Origin: Oharaeibacter diazotrophicus | Lineage (GTDB): Bacteria > Pseudomonadota > Alphaproteobacteria > Rhizobiales > Pleomorphomonadaceae | Reading direction: 5' to 3' | NCBI RefSeq assembly: GCF_004362745.1 | Contig: NZ_SNXY01000009.1 | Span: 310,001 to 374,000, forward strand | Length of the DNA stretch: 64,000 nucleotides | In this document: piece by piece, positions 8,070-15,793 of the stretch | Position numbering within the stretch: the stretch's first letter is position 1 | Layout: each line of letters starts with the position of its first letter | Made by a program: the position numbers and the translations under genes | Notes under the pieces: generated by a model | What the model saw: the letters and a program-made list of their open reading frames with translations, nothing else | What the model was told of the DNA's origin: nothing | Databases searched by the model: none

Positions 8070-8684
8070 TCACACCCACTCCACCGTGCCGCCGGACCAG
8101 ACGTAGAAGCGGTCCTGCGGCGTCGTGAAACCGCGGGTCTCCGCCACCGCGAGGATGCCGAGCAGCACGCTGAGGACGCGGTTGACGCCGCCGTGGGTGA
8201 CGAGCACCGTCGGGCGGGCGAGCGCCTGGACCAGGGGCGTCAGCCGGTCGATCGCGGCGGCGGAGCTCTCGCCGCCGGGCGGCACGTGGTGCCAGTTCTC
8301 GGTGTGGCGCAGTGCCCATTCCTCGGGATCGCGCGCCTCGATCTCGGCACCGGTCAGGCCGGACCAGCGTCCGAAGTCGATCTCGACCAGCCGCTCGTCG
8401 GTGCGGAAGGCGAGCGGATCGAGCCCCGCCGCCTCGCGGAACAGCCGCATCGTCTCGCTGGCGCGCGACAGCGGCGAGGCGAGATAGTCGTAGTGCGTCG
8501 CCGGATCGAGACCGAGACGGGCGCAGCGCTCGGCGAAGGCGGCGCCGTTGCGACGGGCCTGGGCGCGGCCGGTGTCGTTGAGCGGGATGTCCTCGCGGCC
8601 CTGCAGGCGCAGGGCGGCGTTCCAGTCGGTCTGACCGTGGCGGACGACGACGAGGTCGTGGGGGTGGTTCGCGAGCGGGCTCAT
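8070..8684 (-). CDS. Histidine phosphatase superfamily protein (phosphoglycerate mutase-like)
   Basis: 204 residues from the ATG at 8684. The N-terminal VVVRHGQTDWNAALRLQGRE carries the RHG phospho-histidine motif, SPLSRASETMRLF supplies the second arginine region, and VLVTHGGVNRVL supplies the second catalytic histidine. The family includes cofactor-dependent phosphoglycerate mutases, cobalamin-pathway phosphatases and broad phosphatases; the sequence does not decide which. It is divergent from rnhB, with a 93-base shared promoter region. Confidence 0.85.
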   Translation of the reverse strand: MSPLANHPHDLVVVRHGQTDWNAALRLQGREDIPLNDTGRAQARRNGAAFAERCARLGLDPATHYDYLASPLSRASETMRLFREAAGLDPLAFRTDERLVEIDFGRWSGLTGAEIEARDPEEWALRHTENWHHVPPGGESSAAAIDRLTPLVQALARPTVLVTHGGVNRVLSVLLGILAVAETRGFTTPQDRFYVWSGGTVEWV

Positions 8685-8777
8685 GGCCCTCGCCTTGCCC
8701 GATCCATGCCGCCGGATCAAGCGCCGGGCGTCGGCGCGACCTTCACCGGCGCGCGCGGCGCTGGCACTGTCCGATCC

Positions 8778-9452
8778 ATGACCGATCGCGATTCGCTTTC
8801 CGGCGACCTCTTCGCCGACCTCGCCGGCCCCTGCGACCGCCGGATCGAGGAGGCCTACGCCCGGCAGTGGGGCGGGCCGGTCGCCGGCGTCGACGAGGCG
8901 GGGCGCGGCCCCTGGGCCGGGCCGGTGGTCACCGCGGCGGTGATCCTGACCGACGCGCCGCTGCCGGCCGGGCTCACCGATTCCAAGCAGGTCGGCCCAG
9001 CCGCCCGCGAGGCGATGTACGAGGCGATCTGCCGCGACCACGTGGTGGCGCTCGCCTCGGCATCAGTGGCGCGGATCGACGCCATGAACATCCGCGCCGC
9101 CACGCTCTGGGCGATGGCGCGGGCGGTGGCGGCGCTGGCTGTGCCGCCGGTCGGCGTGTTGGTCGACGGCCGCGACGTGCCGCCCGACTGCCGGGCCCGC
9201 GGGCTGCGCGGCGCGGCGCTGGTCAAGGGCGATTCGCGGGTGGCGGCGATCGCAGCCGCGTCGATCGTCGCCAAGGTGACGCGCGACCGGATGATGGAGG
9301 TCGCCGCGCGGCACCATCCCGAATACGGCTTCGAGCGCCATCGCGGCTACGGCACCGCCGACCACGCCGCCCGCCTCGCGCAGCACGGCCCCTGCCCGCT
9401 GCACCGGCGCAGCTTCCGTCCGATCCGCGAGATGCTGGCCGGAAGAGGCTAG
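8778..9452 (+). CDS. rnhB: Ribonuclease HII
   Basis: 224 residues, ATG at 8778. The catalytic motif AGVDEAGRGPWAGPVVTAAV (D39, E40) opens the domain. VLVDGRDVP and the KGDSRVAAIAAASIVAKVTRD block follow, the latter holding the remaining catalytic aspartate and the family signature. It cleaves the RNA strand of RNA-DNA hybrids, mainly single ribonucleotides left in DNA. The last 9 bases before cydB form a convergent junction. Confidence 0.95.
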   Translation: MTDRDSLSGDLFADLAGPCDRRIEEAYARQWGGPVAGVDEAGRGPWAGPVVTAAVILTDAPLPAGLTDSKQVGPAAREAMYEAICRDHVVALASASVARIDAMNIRAATLWAMARAVAALAVPPVGVLVDGRDVPPDCRARGLRGAALVKGDSRVAAIAAASIVAKVTRDRMMEVAARHHPEYGFERHRGYGTADHAARLAQHGPCPLHRRSFRPIREMLAGRG

Positions 9453-9461
9453 TCGCGCCGG

Positions 9462-10472
9462 TCAGTGATAGCCTTCGCCGGGGCGGACGCGGCCGCGGAA
9501 GGTCCAGTAGACGAAGGCGGTGTAGGCGAGCACCAGCGGCAGCAGCGCCAGCACGCCGACCAGCAGGAAGGTCTGGGACTCCGGAGCTGCGGAGGCCTGC
9601 CAGATCGTCAGCGCGCCGGGCACCACGTAGGGGAACTCGGAGATGGCGAGGCCGGCGAAGGCGAGCAGGAACAGCCCGACCGAGCCGAGGAAGGGCAGTG
9701 CCGGGCGGCCGCGGTCGAGCCCGACCAACACCGCCACCGCCAGCGCCGCCGTCAGGATCGGCACCGGTGCGAGGAGGGCGAGGTTCGGCCAGGAGAACCA
9801 GCGCTCGGCGATGCGGTCGTAGGCGAGCGGCGTCCATACCGAGACCGCCAGAATGAAGGCGACCAGGGCGAACAGGAGCGGCCGGGCGATCGCGCGGGCC
9901 CAGTGCTCGACCTCGCCGGCGACGCGCATGTGAAGCCAGGTCGCGCCGAGCAGGGCGTAGCCGACCACGAGGCCGCAGCCGCACAGCACCGCGAAGGGAG
10001 TCAGGAAGTCGAGCGGCCCGCCGGCGAAGCGGCCGTCGGCGACGGTGACGCCGTCGATGACGCCGCCGAGCACCAGCCCTTGCGAGAAGGCGGCGAGGAA
10101 GGAACCGCCGGCGAAGGCGACGTCCCAGAGGCCGTGGTCGGGCTTGGCGACCCAGCGGAACTCGAAGGCGACGCCGCGGAAGATCAGCGCCAGCAGCATC
10201 AGGATCACCGGGGCGTAGAGCGCCGGCATGATGATGGCGTAGGCGGCGGGGAAGGCGATCCACAGCGCGCCGCCGCCGAGGATCAGCCAGGTCTCGTTGC
10301 CGTCCCAGAACGGGGCGACCGAGTTCATCATGACGTCGCGGTCGCGCTCCTCGGGCCGGAACGGGAACAAGAGGCCGACGCCGAGGTCGAAGCCGTCGAG
10401 GACGACGTAGAGCGCCACCGAGACGGCGATCAGGCCGGCCCAGATCACGGGAAGGACGTCGGGCTCGAACAT
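9462..10472 (-). CDS. cydB: Cytochrome bd-type ubiquinol oxidase subunit II
   Basis: 336 residues from the ATG at 10472. Typical opening MFEPDVLPVIWAGLIAVSV with YVVLDGFDLGVGLLFPF, then NSVAPFWDGNETWLILGGGA, and about eight transmembrane helices. Subunit II stabilises the haem-bearing subunit I in the inner membrane. The gene starts only 5 bases after the cydA stop. No separate cydX-like small subunit is visible between cydB and rnhB, where only 9 bases remain. Confidence 0.95.
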   Translation of the reverse strand: MFEPDVLPVIWAGLIAVSVALYVVLDGFDLGVGLLFPFRPEERDRDVMMNSVAPFWDGNETWLILGGGALWIAFPAAYAIIMPALYAPVILMLLALIFRGVAFEFRWVAKPDHGLWDVAFAGGSFLAAFSQGLVLGGVIDGVTVADGRFAGGPLDFLTPFAVLCGCGLVVGYALLGATWLHMRVAGEVEHWARAIARPLLFALVAFILAVSVWTPLAYDRIAERWFSWPNLALLAPVPILTAALAVAVLVGLDRGRPALPFLGSVGLFLLAFAGLAISEFPYVVPGALTIWQASAAPESQTFLLVGVLALLPLVLAYTAFVYWTFRGRVRPGEGYH

Positions 10473-10477
10473 GGCGG

Positions 10478-11875
10478 TCACTCCCCTGCCCCGGCGGCGA
10501 TGCGCTCGGCCTCGTGCGCAGCCGCGATCGGCCTGTTGCCCATGCCCTCCGTGTGGTCGCGGAGCGGGATCGGCCCCTTGCGCAAGAGGCGGGCGATGTA
10601 GACGACGCCGGCCGAGAACACGACGCCGTAGACGAGCACGAACAGCGCCAGCGACGTCGCCACTTCGACGACGCCGACGGGCGAGATCGCGTCGGCGGTG
10701 CGCAGGATGCCGGTGGCGACCCAGGGCTGGCGGCCGATCTCGGTGGTGTACCAGCCGGCGAGGATAGCGACGAAGCCGAGCGGCCACGTCCAGGCGAACA
10801 CCCGCATGACGAGGCCGTAGCGGAACAAACGGCCGCGGAGCCAGGCGAGCGCGCCGACGGCGACCAGTCCGAGCATCAGGAAACCGACGCCGACCATGAC
10901 GCGGAAGGCGAAGAACACCGGCGCCACCGGCGGACGGTCCTGCGGCGGCACGCTCTTCAGGCCGGGGATCGTGCCGTCGAGCGAATGGGTCAGGATCAGC
11001 GAGCCGAGCTTGGGGATGGCGATCTCGAAGCGGTTCTCCTCGGCGTCCTGGTCGGGCCAGGCGAACAACACCAGTGGCACGGAACCGGGCTCGTCGCCCC
11101 AGTGCGCCTCGATCGCGGCGAGCTTGACCGGCTGGTGCTCGAGGGTCTTCAGGCCGTGCTGGTCGCCGATCAGGATCTGCAGCGGCACCATCACCACGAG
11201 GATGCCGAGCGCCATCCGCATCATGGTCTCGGCGTGGGCGACGTGGCGACCGGCGAGCCACCAGCGGGCGCCGCAGGCGAGCACGACGAAGCCGGTTGTG
11301 ATGTAGGCCGCCGCCAGCATGTGGGCGAGGCGCAGCGGGAAGGTCGGCGAGAAGATCACCGCCCACCAGTCGGTCGGGAAGGCGATGCCGTTCCTGAGCT
11401 CGTAGCCGGCCGGTGCCTGCATCCACGAGTTGGCCGAGATGATCCAGAAGGCCGAGATCGCGGTGCCCACGGCCACCAGCACCGCGGCGACGAAGTGCAG
11501 CCACGCCGGCACCCGGCTGCGGCCGAACAGCATGATCCCGAGGAAGGAGGCCTCGAGGAAGAAGGCGGTCAGCACCTCGTAGCCGATCAGGGGACCGACG
11601 ACGTTGCCCGCGACCTCGGAGAAGCGGCTCCAGTTGGTGCCGAACTGGTAGGTCAGCACGATGCCGGAAACGACGCCCATGGCGAAGGAGACGGCGAAGA
11701 TCTTGGTCCAGAAGGCGGCGAGGTCGCGGTAGGCGGCGCGGCCCGTCGCGAGCGCCATGCCGAGGAGCGTGGCGATCCAGGCCGAGAGGCCGATCGTGAA
11801 GGCCGGGAAGATGACGTGAAAGGAGATCGTGAAGGCGAACTGGATCCGCGCGAGCAGGATCTGGTCGAATTCCAT
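10478..11875 (-). CDS. cydA: Cytochrome bd-type ubiquinol oxidase subunit I (short Q-loop, CIO-like)
   Basis: 465 residues, ATG at 11875. H20 in FTISFHVIFP is the expected haem b595 ligand. The Q-loop begins GDQHGLKTLEHQPVKLAAIE, with conserved Lys and Glu, but is short, as in cyanide-insensitive oxidases rather than the longer E. coli CydA. The WAPFSQ-equivalent region and the GWYTTEIGRQPWVATGILRT quinol-site block are intact. The enzyme oxidises ubiquinol with O2 at low oxygen without pumping protons. It is the first gene of the cydAB operon. Confidence 0.95.
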   Translation of the reverse strand: MEFDQILLARIQFAFTISFHVIFPAFTIGLSAWIATLLGMALATGRAAYRDLAAFWTKIFAVSFAMGVVSGIVLTYQFGTNWSRFSEVAGNVVGPLIGYEVLTAFFLEASFLGIMLFGRSRVPAWLHFVAAVLVAVGTAISAFWIISANSWMQAPAGYELRNGIAFPTDWWAVIFSPTFPLRLAHMLAAAYITTGFVVLACGARWWLAGRHVAHAETMMRMALGILVVMVPLQILIGDQHGLKTLEHQPVKLAAIEAHWGDEPGSVPLVLFAWPDQDAEENRFEIAIPKLGSLILTHSLDGTIPGLKSVPPQDRPPVAPVFFAFRVMVGVGFLMLGLVAVGALAWLRGRLFRYGLVMRVFAWTWPLGFVAILAGWYTTEIGRQPWVATGILRTADAISPVGVVEVATSLALFVLVYGVVFSAGVVYIARLLRKGPIPLRDHTEGMGNRPIAAAHEAERIAAGAGE

Positions 11876-12023
11876 GTCGGTCTCCCGGTCCGCCGTGCCG
11901 CCGCCGGCACGCCGCCGGGGTCGTGGCGAACGCGCGGGCGGCCGCCGCCCCCAGGGAAATCACCTACCGCGGCGGGACGGTCCGGACCAGCACCCGAGTG
12001 CCAACTTGATCGTTCCAGTGAGG

Positions 12024-12037
12024 TCACGGATCCGTGA
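12024..12037. promoter_or_regulatory. Perfect 14-base palindrome upstream of cydA
   Basis: TCACGGATCCGTGA is a perfect palindrome located 149-162 bases upstream of the cydA start and only 6 bases past the stop of the acetyltransferase gene. It could be an operator for cydAB or part of a terminator for the upstream gene. A lone TTGAT at 12006-12010 resembles an FNR/FixK half-site but has no matching second half. Confidence 0.35.
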
Positions 12038-12042
12038 TCGGA

Positions 12043-12540
12043 TCAGGCGTCGACGACCCGCTGGACGAAGACGAGGTCGAGCCAGCGGTCGAACTTGCGG
12101 CCGACCTCGCGGAAATGGCCGACCCGTTCGAAGCCGAGCTTGTCGTGGAAGCGCAGCGACGGCTCGTTGGCGGCGTCGACGGCGCCGACCATGACGTGCT
12201 TGCCGGCGTCGCGGGCGAGCGGCAGCAGCGCGCCGACGAGGGCCGAACCGACGCCGCGGCCGCGCAGACCGGCGGCGACGTGGACGGAGTGCTCGACCGT
12301 GTGGCGGTAGCCCGGCCACGCGCCGCGCCAGTCGCCGAAGGAGGAGAAGCCGACCACCGCACCGCCGTCGTCGGCGACCAGCACCGGATAGCCGAGCGCG
12401 CGCCGGGCCTCGTACCACGCCGTGCGCTCCTCGAGCGGTACCGGGTCGAAGGCGTAGACCGCCGTCGAGGTGGCGATCACCTCGTTGTAGATGGCGAGGA
12501 TCGCGGGCAGGTCGGTCGGGTCGGCGGGACGGACGAGCAC
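12043..12540 (-). CDS. GNAT N-acetyltransferase, phosphinothricin/methionine sulfoximine acetyltransferase type
   Basis: 165 residues, GTG start at 12540 with GGAGG 7-8 bases upstream. The order IRPA-like start, AIYNEVIATSTAVYAFDPVP, YPVLVADDGGAVVGFSSFGDWR, the acetyl-CoA loop VAAGLRGRGVGSALV, and LRFHDKLGFERVGHFREVG matches the PAT/MddA subfamily. These enzymes acetylate glutamine-analogue amines such as phosphinothricin or methionine sulfone. The in vivo substrate here is an inference. It sits upstream of cydAB on the same strand, 168 bases away. Confidence 0.85.
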   Translation of the reverse strand: MLVRPADPTDLPAILAIYNEVIATSTAVYAFDPVPLEERTAWYEARRALGYPVLVADDGGAVVGFSSFGDWRGAWPGYRHTVEHSVHVAAGLRGRGVGSALVGALLPLARDAGKHVMVGAVDAANEPSLRFHDKLGFERVGHFREVGRKFDRWLDLVFVQRVVDA

Positions 12541-12608
12541 GGCGGAACCTCCACAACGAGAGACTTTCGTCCATTATAGTGGATGGAACGGCGCCGTGCC
12601 AGGGTGCT

Positions 12609-12645
12609 TGAAAACGAAAACGGCCCCCGCGATCAGCGGAGGCCG
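12609..12645 (-). terminator. Rho-independent terminator of the F0 ATP synthase operon
   Basis: The stem CGGCCCCCGC / GCGGAGGCCG (12621-12645, one mismatch region, loop GATCA) is followed on the minus strand by TTTTCGTTTTC (complement of 12609-12620). It starts 24 bases after the atpF stop, as expected for the end of the operon. Confidence 0.8.
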
Positions 12646-12668
12646 TGAACTCGAAAACCGGCGGCGTC

Positions 12669-13151
12669 TCAGTTGAGGCGCGCCTTGACCTCTTCGATCG
12701 ACTTGCCGACGAGGCCGGCGGCGACGTCGCCCTGGACCTTGTCGCCGAGGATCCGCGTCGCGGCCTTGACGGCGACGTCGGCGGCGACGGCGCGGACTTC
12801 GGCCACTGCGGCCTGCTCGGCCTGGGCGATCTTGACTTCGACCGCCTTCTTGCGGCGCTCGATCATCTCGGCGATCGCCGCCTCGGCCTCGGCGGCGAGA
12901 CGCTTGGCCTCGGCCTTGGCCTCCTCGACGATCTCGGCGGCCTCGCGCTCGGCGGCGACGCGCTTGGCCTGATACTCGACCAGCAACGCCTGCGCCTGCT
13001 CGCGCAGCTTCTTGGCCTCGGCGAGCTCGTCGCGGATCGCGGTCGAGCGCTTGTCGAGGGCGCCGGTCAGCATGCCCGGCACCTTGAACCAGCCGAGCAC
13101 CAGGAGGAACAGGATCAGGCCGACGAAAGCCCAGAGGGTGTTGTCGAACAT
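12669..13151 (-). CDS. atpF: ATP synthase F0 subunit b
   Basis: 160 residues. One N-terminal membrane helix (FDNTLWAFVGLILFLLVLGW) is followed by a long charged coiled coil rich in AEAE/KRLA heptads and ending KSIEEVKARLN. It forms, with subunit b', the peripheral stalk that holds the F1 head. It lies 11 bases downstream of the b' gene, is the last gene of the atpI-B-E-F'-F operon, and is followed by a clear terminator. Confidence 0.95.
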   Translation of the reverse strand: MFDNTLWAFVGLILFLLVLGWFKVPGMLTGALDKRSTAIRDELAEAKKLREQAQALLVEYQAKRVAAEREAAEIVEEAKAEAKRLAAEAEAAIAEMIERRKKAVEVKIAQAEQAAVAEVRAVAADVAVKAATRILGDKVQGDVAAGLVGKSIEEVKARLN

Positions 13152-13162
13152 CGCGGCGCTCC

Positions 13163-13804
13163 TCAGGACTTGGCCACCGCGGCGACCGCGGCGGCGGCCT
13201 CGTCGCGGGTGCCCTGACCGATCAGGGCGGCGACGATGGCCTCGGTGGTGTCGACGGCGATGGCGTCGACCTCGGCGAGCGCCTTGGTCTTGATCGCGGC
13301 GATGTCGGTCTCGGCGGCGGCGAGGCGCTGCGACAGATCGGTCTCGGCGGCGACGCGGCGGGCGTCGACGTCCTTGGTCACGGCGGCGCGGGTCTCGGCC
13401 GCGATGGCGCCGGCCTTGGCCTTGGCCTCGGCGAGTGCCTGCTCGTAGGCCGCGATGGCCGCGTCGGTCTCGGCGCGGGCACGCTCGGCCTCGCCGAGGT
13501 CGGCCTCGATGCGCTCGCGGCGGACCTCGAGGATCGAGCCGATGCGCGGCGCGATCTTCTTGGAGACCAGCCAGTAGAGCAGGCCGAAGGTCAGCGCCAG
13601 CCAGAGCAGCTGCGAGCCGAAGGTCTCGGAATTGAACGGCGGGAACACGCCCTCGTGGCCGCCCTCGTGCGCCACTTCGCCAGTGGCGTGCGCGGCCGGG
13701 TCGGCGCCGTGGGCCGCGTCTGCGGCGGGGGCGGCTGCGGCGGCGCCATCGGCCGGGGCGGCCGGGGCGTCCTCAGCGCGGGCGGGGGTGACGAACCACG
13801 TCAT
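13163..13804 (-). CDS. atpF': ATP synthase F0 subunit b' (second peripheral-stalk subunit)
   Basis: 213 residues. An unusual Ala/His-rich N-terminal region of about 55 residues (including HATGEVAHEGGHEG) precedes the membrane helix SQLLWLALTFGLLYWLVSKK and a long coiled coil. The b' subunit replaces the second copy of b in alphaproteobacteria. The extra N-terminal stretch is longer than in many homologues. The gene lies between atpE and atpF, as expected for the family. Confidence 0.93.
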   Translation of the reverse strand: MTWFVTPARAEDAPAAPADGAAAAAPAADAAHGADPAAHATGEVAHEGGHEGVFPPFNSETFGSQLLWLALTFGLLYWLVSKKIAPRIGSILEVRRERIEADLGEAERARAETDAAIAAYEQALAEAKAKAGAIAAETRAAVTKDVDARRVAAETDLSQRLAAAETDIAAIKTKALAEVDAIAVDTTEAIVAALIGQGTRDEAAAAVAAVAKS

Positions 13805-13949
13805 CGACGGCTCCGGCTCCCGAAGGTCGGGGTGCGATCATGGGAAGCGGCGGCCCTCGGAAACAAGGACCGCCGCGGATTCTGCCGGCGGACGACGGAC
13901 GCCCGCCACGTGCCTTCCGTTCCGGACGAACCGGGACGGCACGCCGTCG

Positions 13950-14177
13950 TCAGACGGCGAACAGCAGCAGGAGCGCGATCAGCAGCGAGAAGATGCCGAG
14001 CGCTTCCGTCACGGCGAAGCCGAGGATGAGGCGGCCGAACTGCCCGTCGGCGGCCGACGGGTTGCGCAGGGCACCCGACAGGAAGCTGCCGAAGATGTTG
14101 CCGAGGCCGACGGCCGCGCCGTAGATGCCGATGGTGGCGAGGCCGGCGCCGATGAACTTTGCAGCTTCCGCGTCCAT
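13950..14177 (-). CDS. atpE: ATP synthase F0 subunit c
   Basis: 75 residues forming two membrane helices joined by the polar loop [12 protein letters not shown]. The proton-carrying glutamate is E58 in [11 protein letters not shown]. Gly-rich helix 1 ([21 protein letters not shown]) is typical. A perfect AAGGAG site lies 7 bases upstream of the ATG, stronger than at most neighbouring genes and in line with the high copy number of c subunits in the rotor ring. Confidence 0.97.
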   Translation of the reverse strand: MDAEAAKFIGAGLATIGIYGAAVGLGNIFGSFLSGALRNPSAADGQFGRLILGFAVTEALGIFSLLIALLLLFAV

Positions 14178-14248
14178 GTCGATACTCCTTAGGTATTCCA
14201 GGTTTGTCTTGACCGCTGGGTGTGGGCTTCCGCGAACCTTACCCGACC

Positions 14249-15007
14249 TCAGTGCCCCGGGTGCAGGGCGTCGTTGAGGTACATGCAGGTGAGGATCGTG
14301 AAGACGTAGGCCTGCAGGAAGGCGACGAGGAATTCGAGGCCGGTCAGGGCCACCACCATCACCAGGGGCAGGAGAGCGCCGAGCACGCCGCCGAAGCCGA
14401 GGCCGGACAGGGTCACCACGAAGCCGGCGAAGACCTTCAGCGTGATGTGACCCGCCAGCATGTTGGCGAAGAGACGGACGGAGAGGCTGAGCGGGCGGGA
14501 GAGGAACGAGATCACCTCGATCACCGCCACCATCGGAATGATCGCAGCCGGCACGCCGCTCGGCGCGAAGATGCCGAGGAAATGGGTGCCGTGCTTGTAG
14601 AAGCCGTAGATGCTGACCGTCAGGAAGACGACCATCGCCAGCGCGAAGGTGACGATGATGTGCGAGGTGACGGTGAAGAAGTAGGGCACCATGCCGAGCA
14701 GGTTCGCGGTGAGCACGAACATGAACAGCGAGAACACCAGCGGGAAAAACCGCATCGAACCGTGGCCGGCCGCCGAGGTCAGCGTGTTGGCGACGAACTC
14801 GTAGGCGAGTTCGGACACCGACTGGAGCCGGCCCGGGACGATGGCGCGCGCCGACGTGCCCCAGAGGGTGAGCGCGGCGATCACCGCCACGGTCACGACC
14901 ATGAACAGCGACGAATTGGTGAAGGAGAGGTCGAGCCCGCCGACGCGGATGTCCACCAACGGATTGATGATGAACTGATGGATCGGATCGGTCGGGTTAG
15001 CAGCCAC
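14249..15007 (-). CDS. atpB: ATP synthase F0 subunit a
   Basis: 252 residues, GTG start at 15007. It opens with [10 protein letters not shown], then five to six membrane helices. The essential arginine lies in [20 protein letters not shown], and the C-terminal helix carries [20 protein letters not shown]. Subunit a forms the two proton half-channels next to the c ring. The operon order atpI-atpB-atpE-atpF'-atpF without F1 genes is the usual alphaproteobacterial arrangement. Confidence 0.97.
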   Translation of the reverse strand: MAANPTDPIHQFIINPLVDIRVGGLDLSFTNSSLFMVVTVAVIAALTLWGTSARAIVPGRLQSVSELAYEFVANTLTSAAGHGSMRFFPLVFSLFMFVLTANLLGMVPYFFTVTSHIIVTFALAMVVFLTVSIYGFYKHGTHFLGIFAPSGVPAAIIPMVAVIEVISFLSRPLSLSVRLFANMLAGHITLKVFAGFVVTLSGLGFGGVLGALLPLVMVVALTGLEFLVAFLQAYVFTILTCMYLNDALHPGH

Positions 15008-15129
15008 CGCTCAGCCCCTCGCAGCAAGTCGCCATCGATCTTCGGACGGGTCCGCCCGGCGAAGGCGATCCGTCCGCTGTCTCCGCGCCGCCGGCCGCCG
15101 ACGTCGCCGGCAGGCCGATAGCAGTCCGT

Positions 15130-15519
15130 TTACGATTCGTCGCCCCCGGATTTCCGCCCCGGCGGTGGAAAACGTTCCGCCACCAGTCCGGCCGCCCGCA
15201 TGACGTTGAGGGTCCCCGCGGCGAAGCCGAGCAGCAGGAAGACGATCATGCCCCACGGCGTCGTGCCGAAGACCCGATCAATCGTGTAACCGATCACGAA
15301 GCCGACGATCACGCCGGCGACGAACTCGGTCCCCATCTTCCACGCCTCGGCCAATCCCGAGACGGCTCCACCCCGCGCCGGCGCGGTGCGCTCGGCTTCC
15401 TTCCGCTTCTCGGCGTCGAGCTTCTGGCGAAGCTCGGCGAGCCGAGGGTCGGACCGGGCCCCCTCCGGCGCCCCTTCTCCCTGGGAAACCACACGTTTCC
15501 GATCGTCGTCAGCGCTCAT
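15130..15519 (-). CDS. atpI: ATP synthase protein I
   Basis: 129 residues from the ATG at 15519. The longer frame up to 15639 is rejected because a strong promoter lies inside it. A charged N-terminal half (LAELRQKLDAEKRKEAER) precedes two membrane segments (FVAGVIVGFVIGYTIDRVFG and WGMIVFLLLGFAAGTLNVMRAAG), the AtpI/AtpZ-type arrangement. It is thought to help assemble the c ring or transport Mg2+. It is the first gene of the F0 operon. Confidence 0.9.
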   Translation of the reverse strand: MSADDDRKRVVSQGEGAPEGARSDPRLAELRQKLDAEKRKEAERTAPARGGAVSGLAEAWKMGTEFVAGVIVGFVIGYTIDRVFGTTPWGMIVFLLLGFAAGTLNVMRAAGLVAERFPPPGRKSGGDES

Positions 15520-15591
15520 CACGAGTACCGCCTGGCGAGCACGAAACGCCGTGAAATCCCGGAGATCGGGGGCACCCCGAAAGTCGGGCGC

Positions 15592-15620
15592 ACCATAGTC
15601 ACGGCCCCCGGACGTGTCAA
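15592..15620 (-). promoter_or_regulatory. Sigma70 promoter of the atpI-B-E-F'-F operon
   Basis: On the minus strand, TTGACA (15615-15620) is a perfect -35 hexamer, followed after exactly 17 bases by TATGGT (15592-15597). This predicts transcription from about 15585 and a leader of about 65 bases before the atpI start at 15519. Confidence 0.75.
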
Positions 15621-15773
15621 GAACGCGTGATTTGCACATAGATCATTGAAAGTCATGACGTTTTTCCCTCCGGAAGGGAGTCGTGGGGACGGCGCGACGC
15701 TTCGCCCTCCTCCATATCGATTTAAAAGGCGTGCACTCCGCCGATGGTATCAATGCCGCCCGTCCGTTGCCGT

Positions 15774-15793
15774 TCCCCGGGCCGCGCCGGGGA
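15774..15793 (-). terminator. GC hairpin directly after the smc stop
   Basis: TCCCCGG and CCGGGGA pair around GCCGCG, directly adjacent to the smc stop codon. No T tract follows on the minus strand, so it may act by pausing or as an mRNA 3' stabiliser rather than as a classic terminator. Confidence 0.45.

Noticed and set aside
9462-11963. Single 833-codon frame covering cydB and part of cydA
   Set aside because: Only its last 336 codons are CydB; the rest is an out-of-frame reading of cydA, so it is not a fusion protein.
12001-12015. FNR/FixK box upstream of cydA
   Set aside because: TTGAT is present, but the matching ATCAA half-site at four bases is missing.
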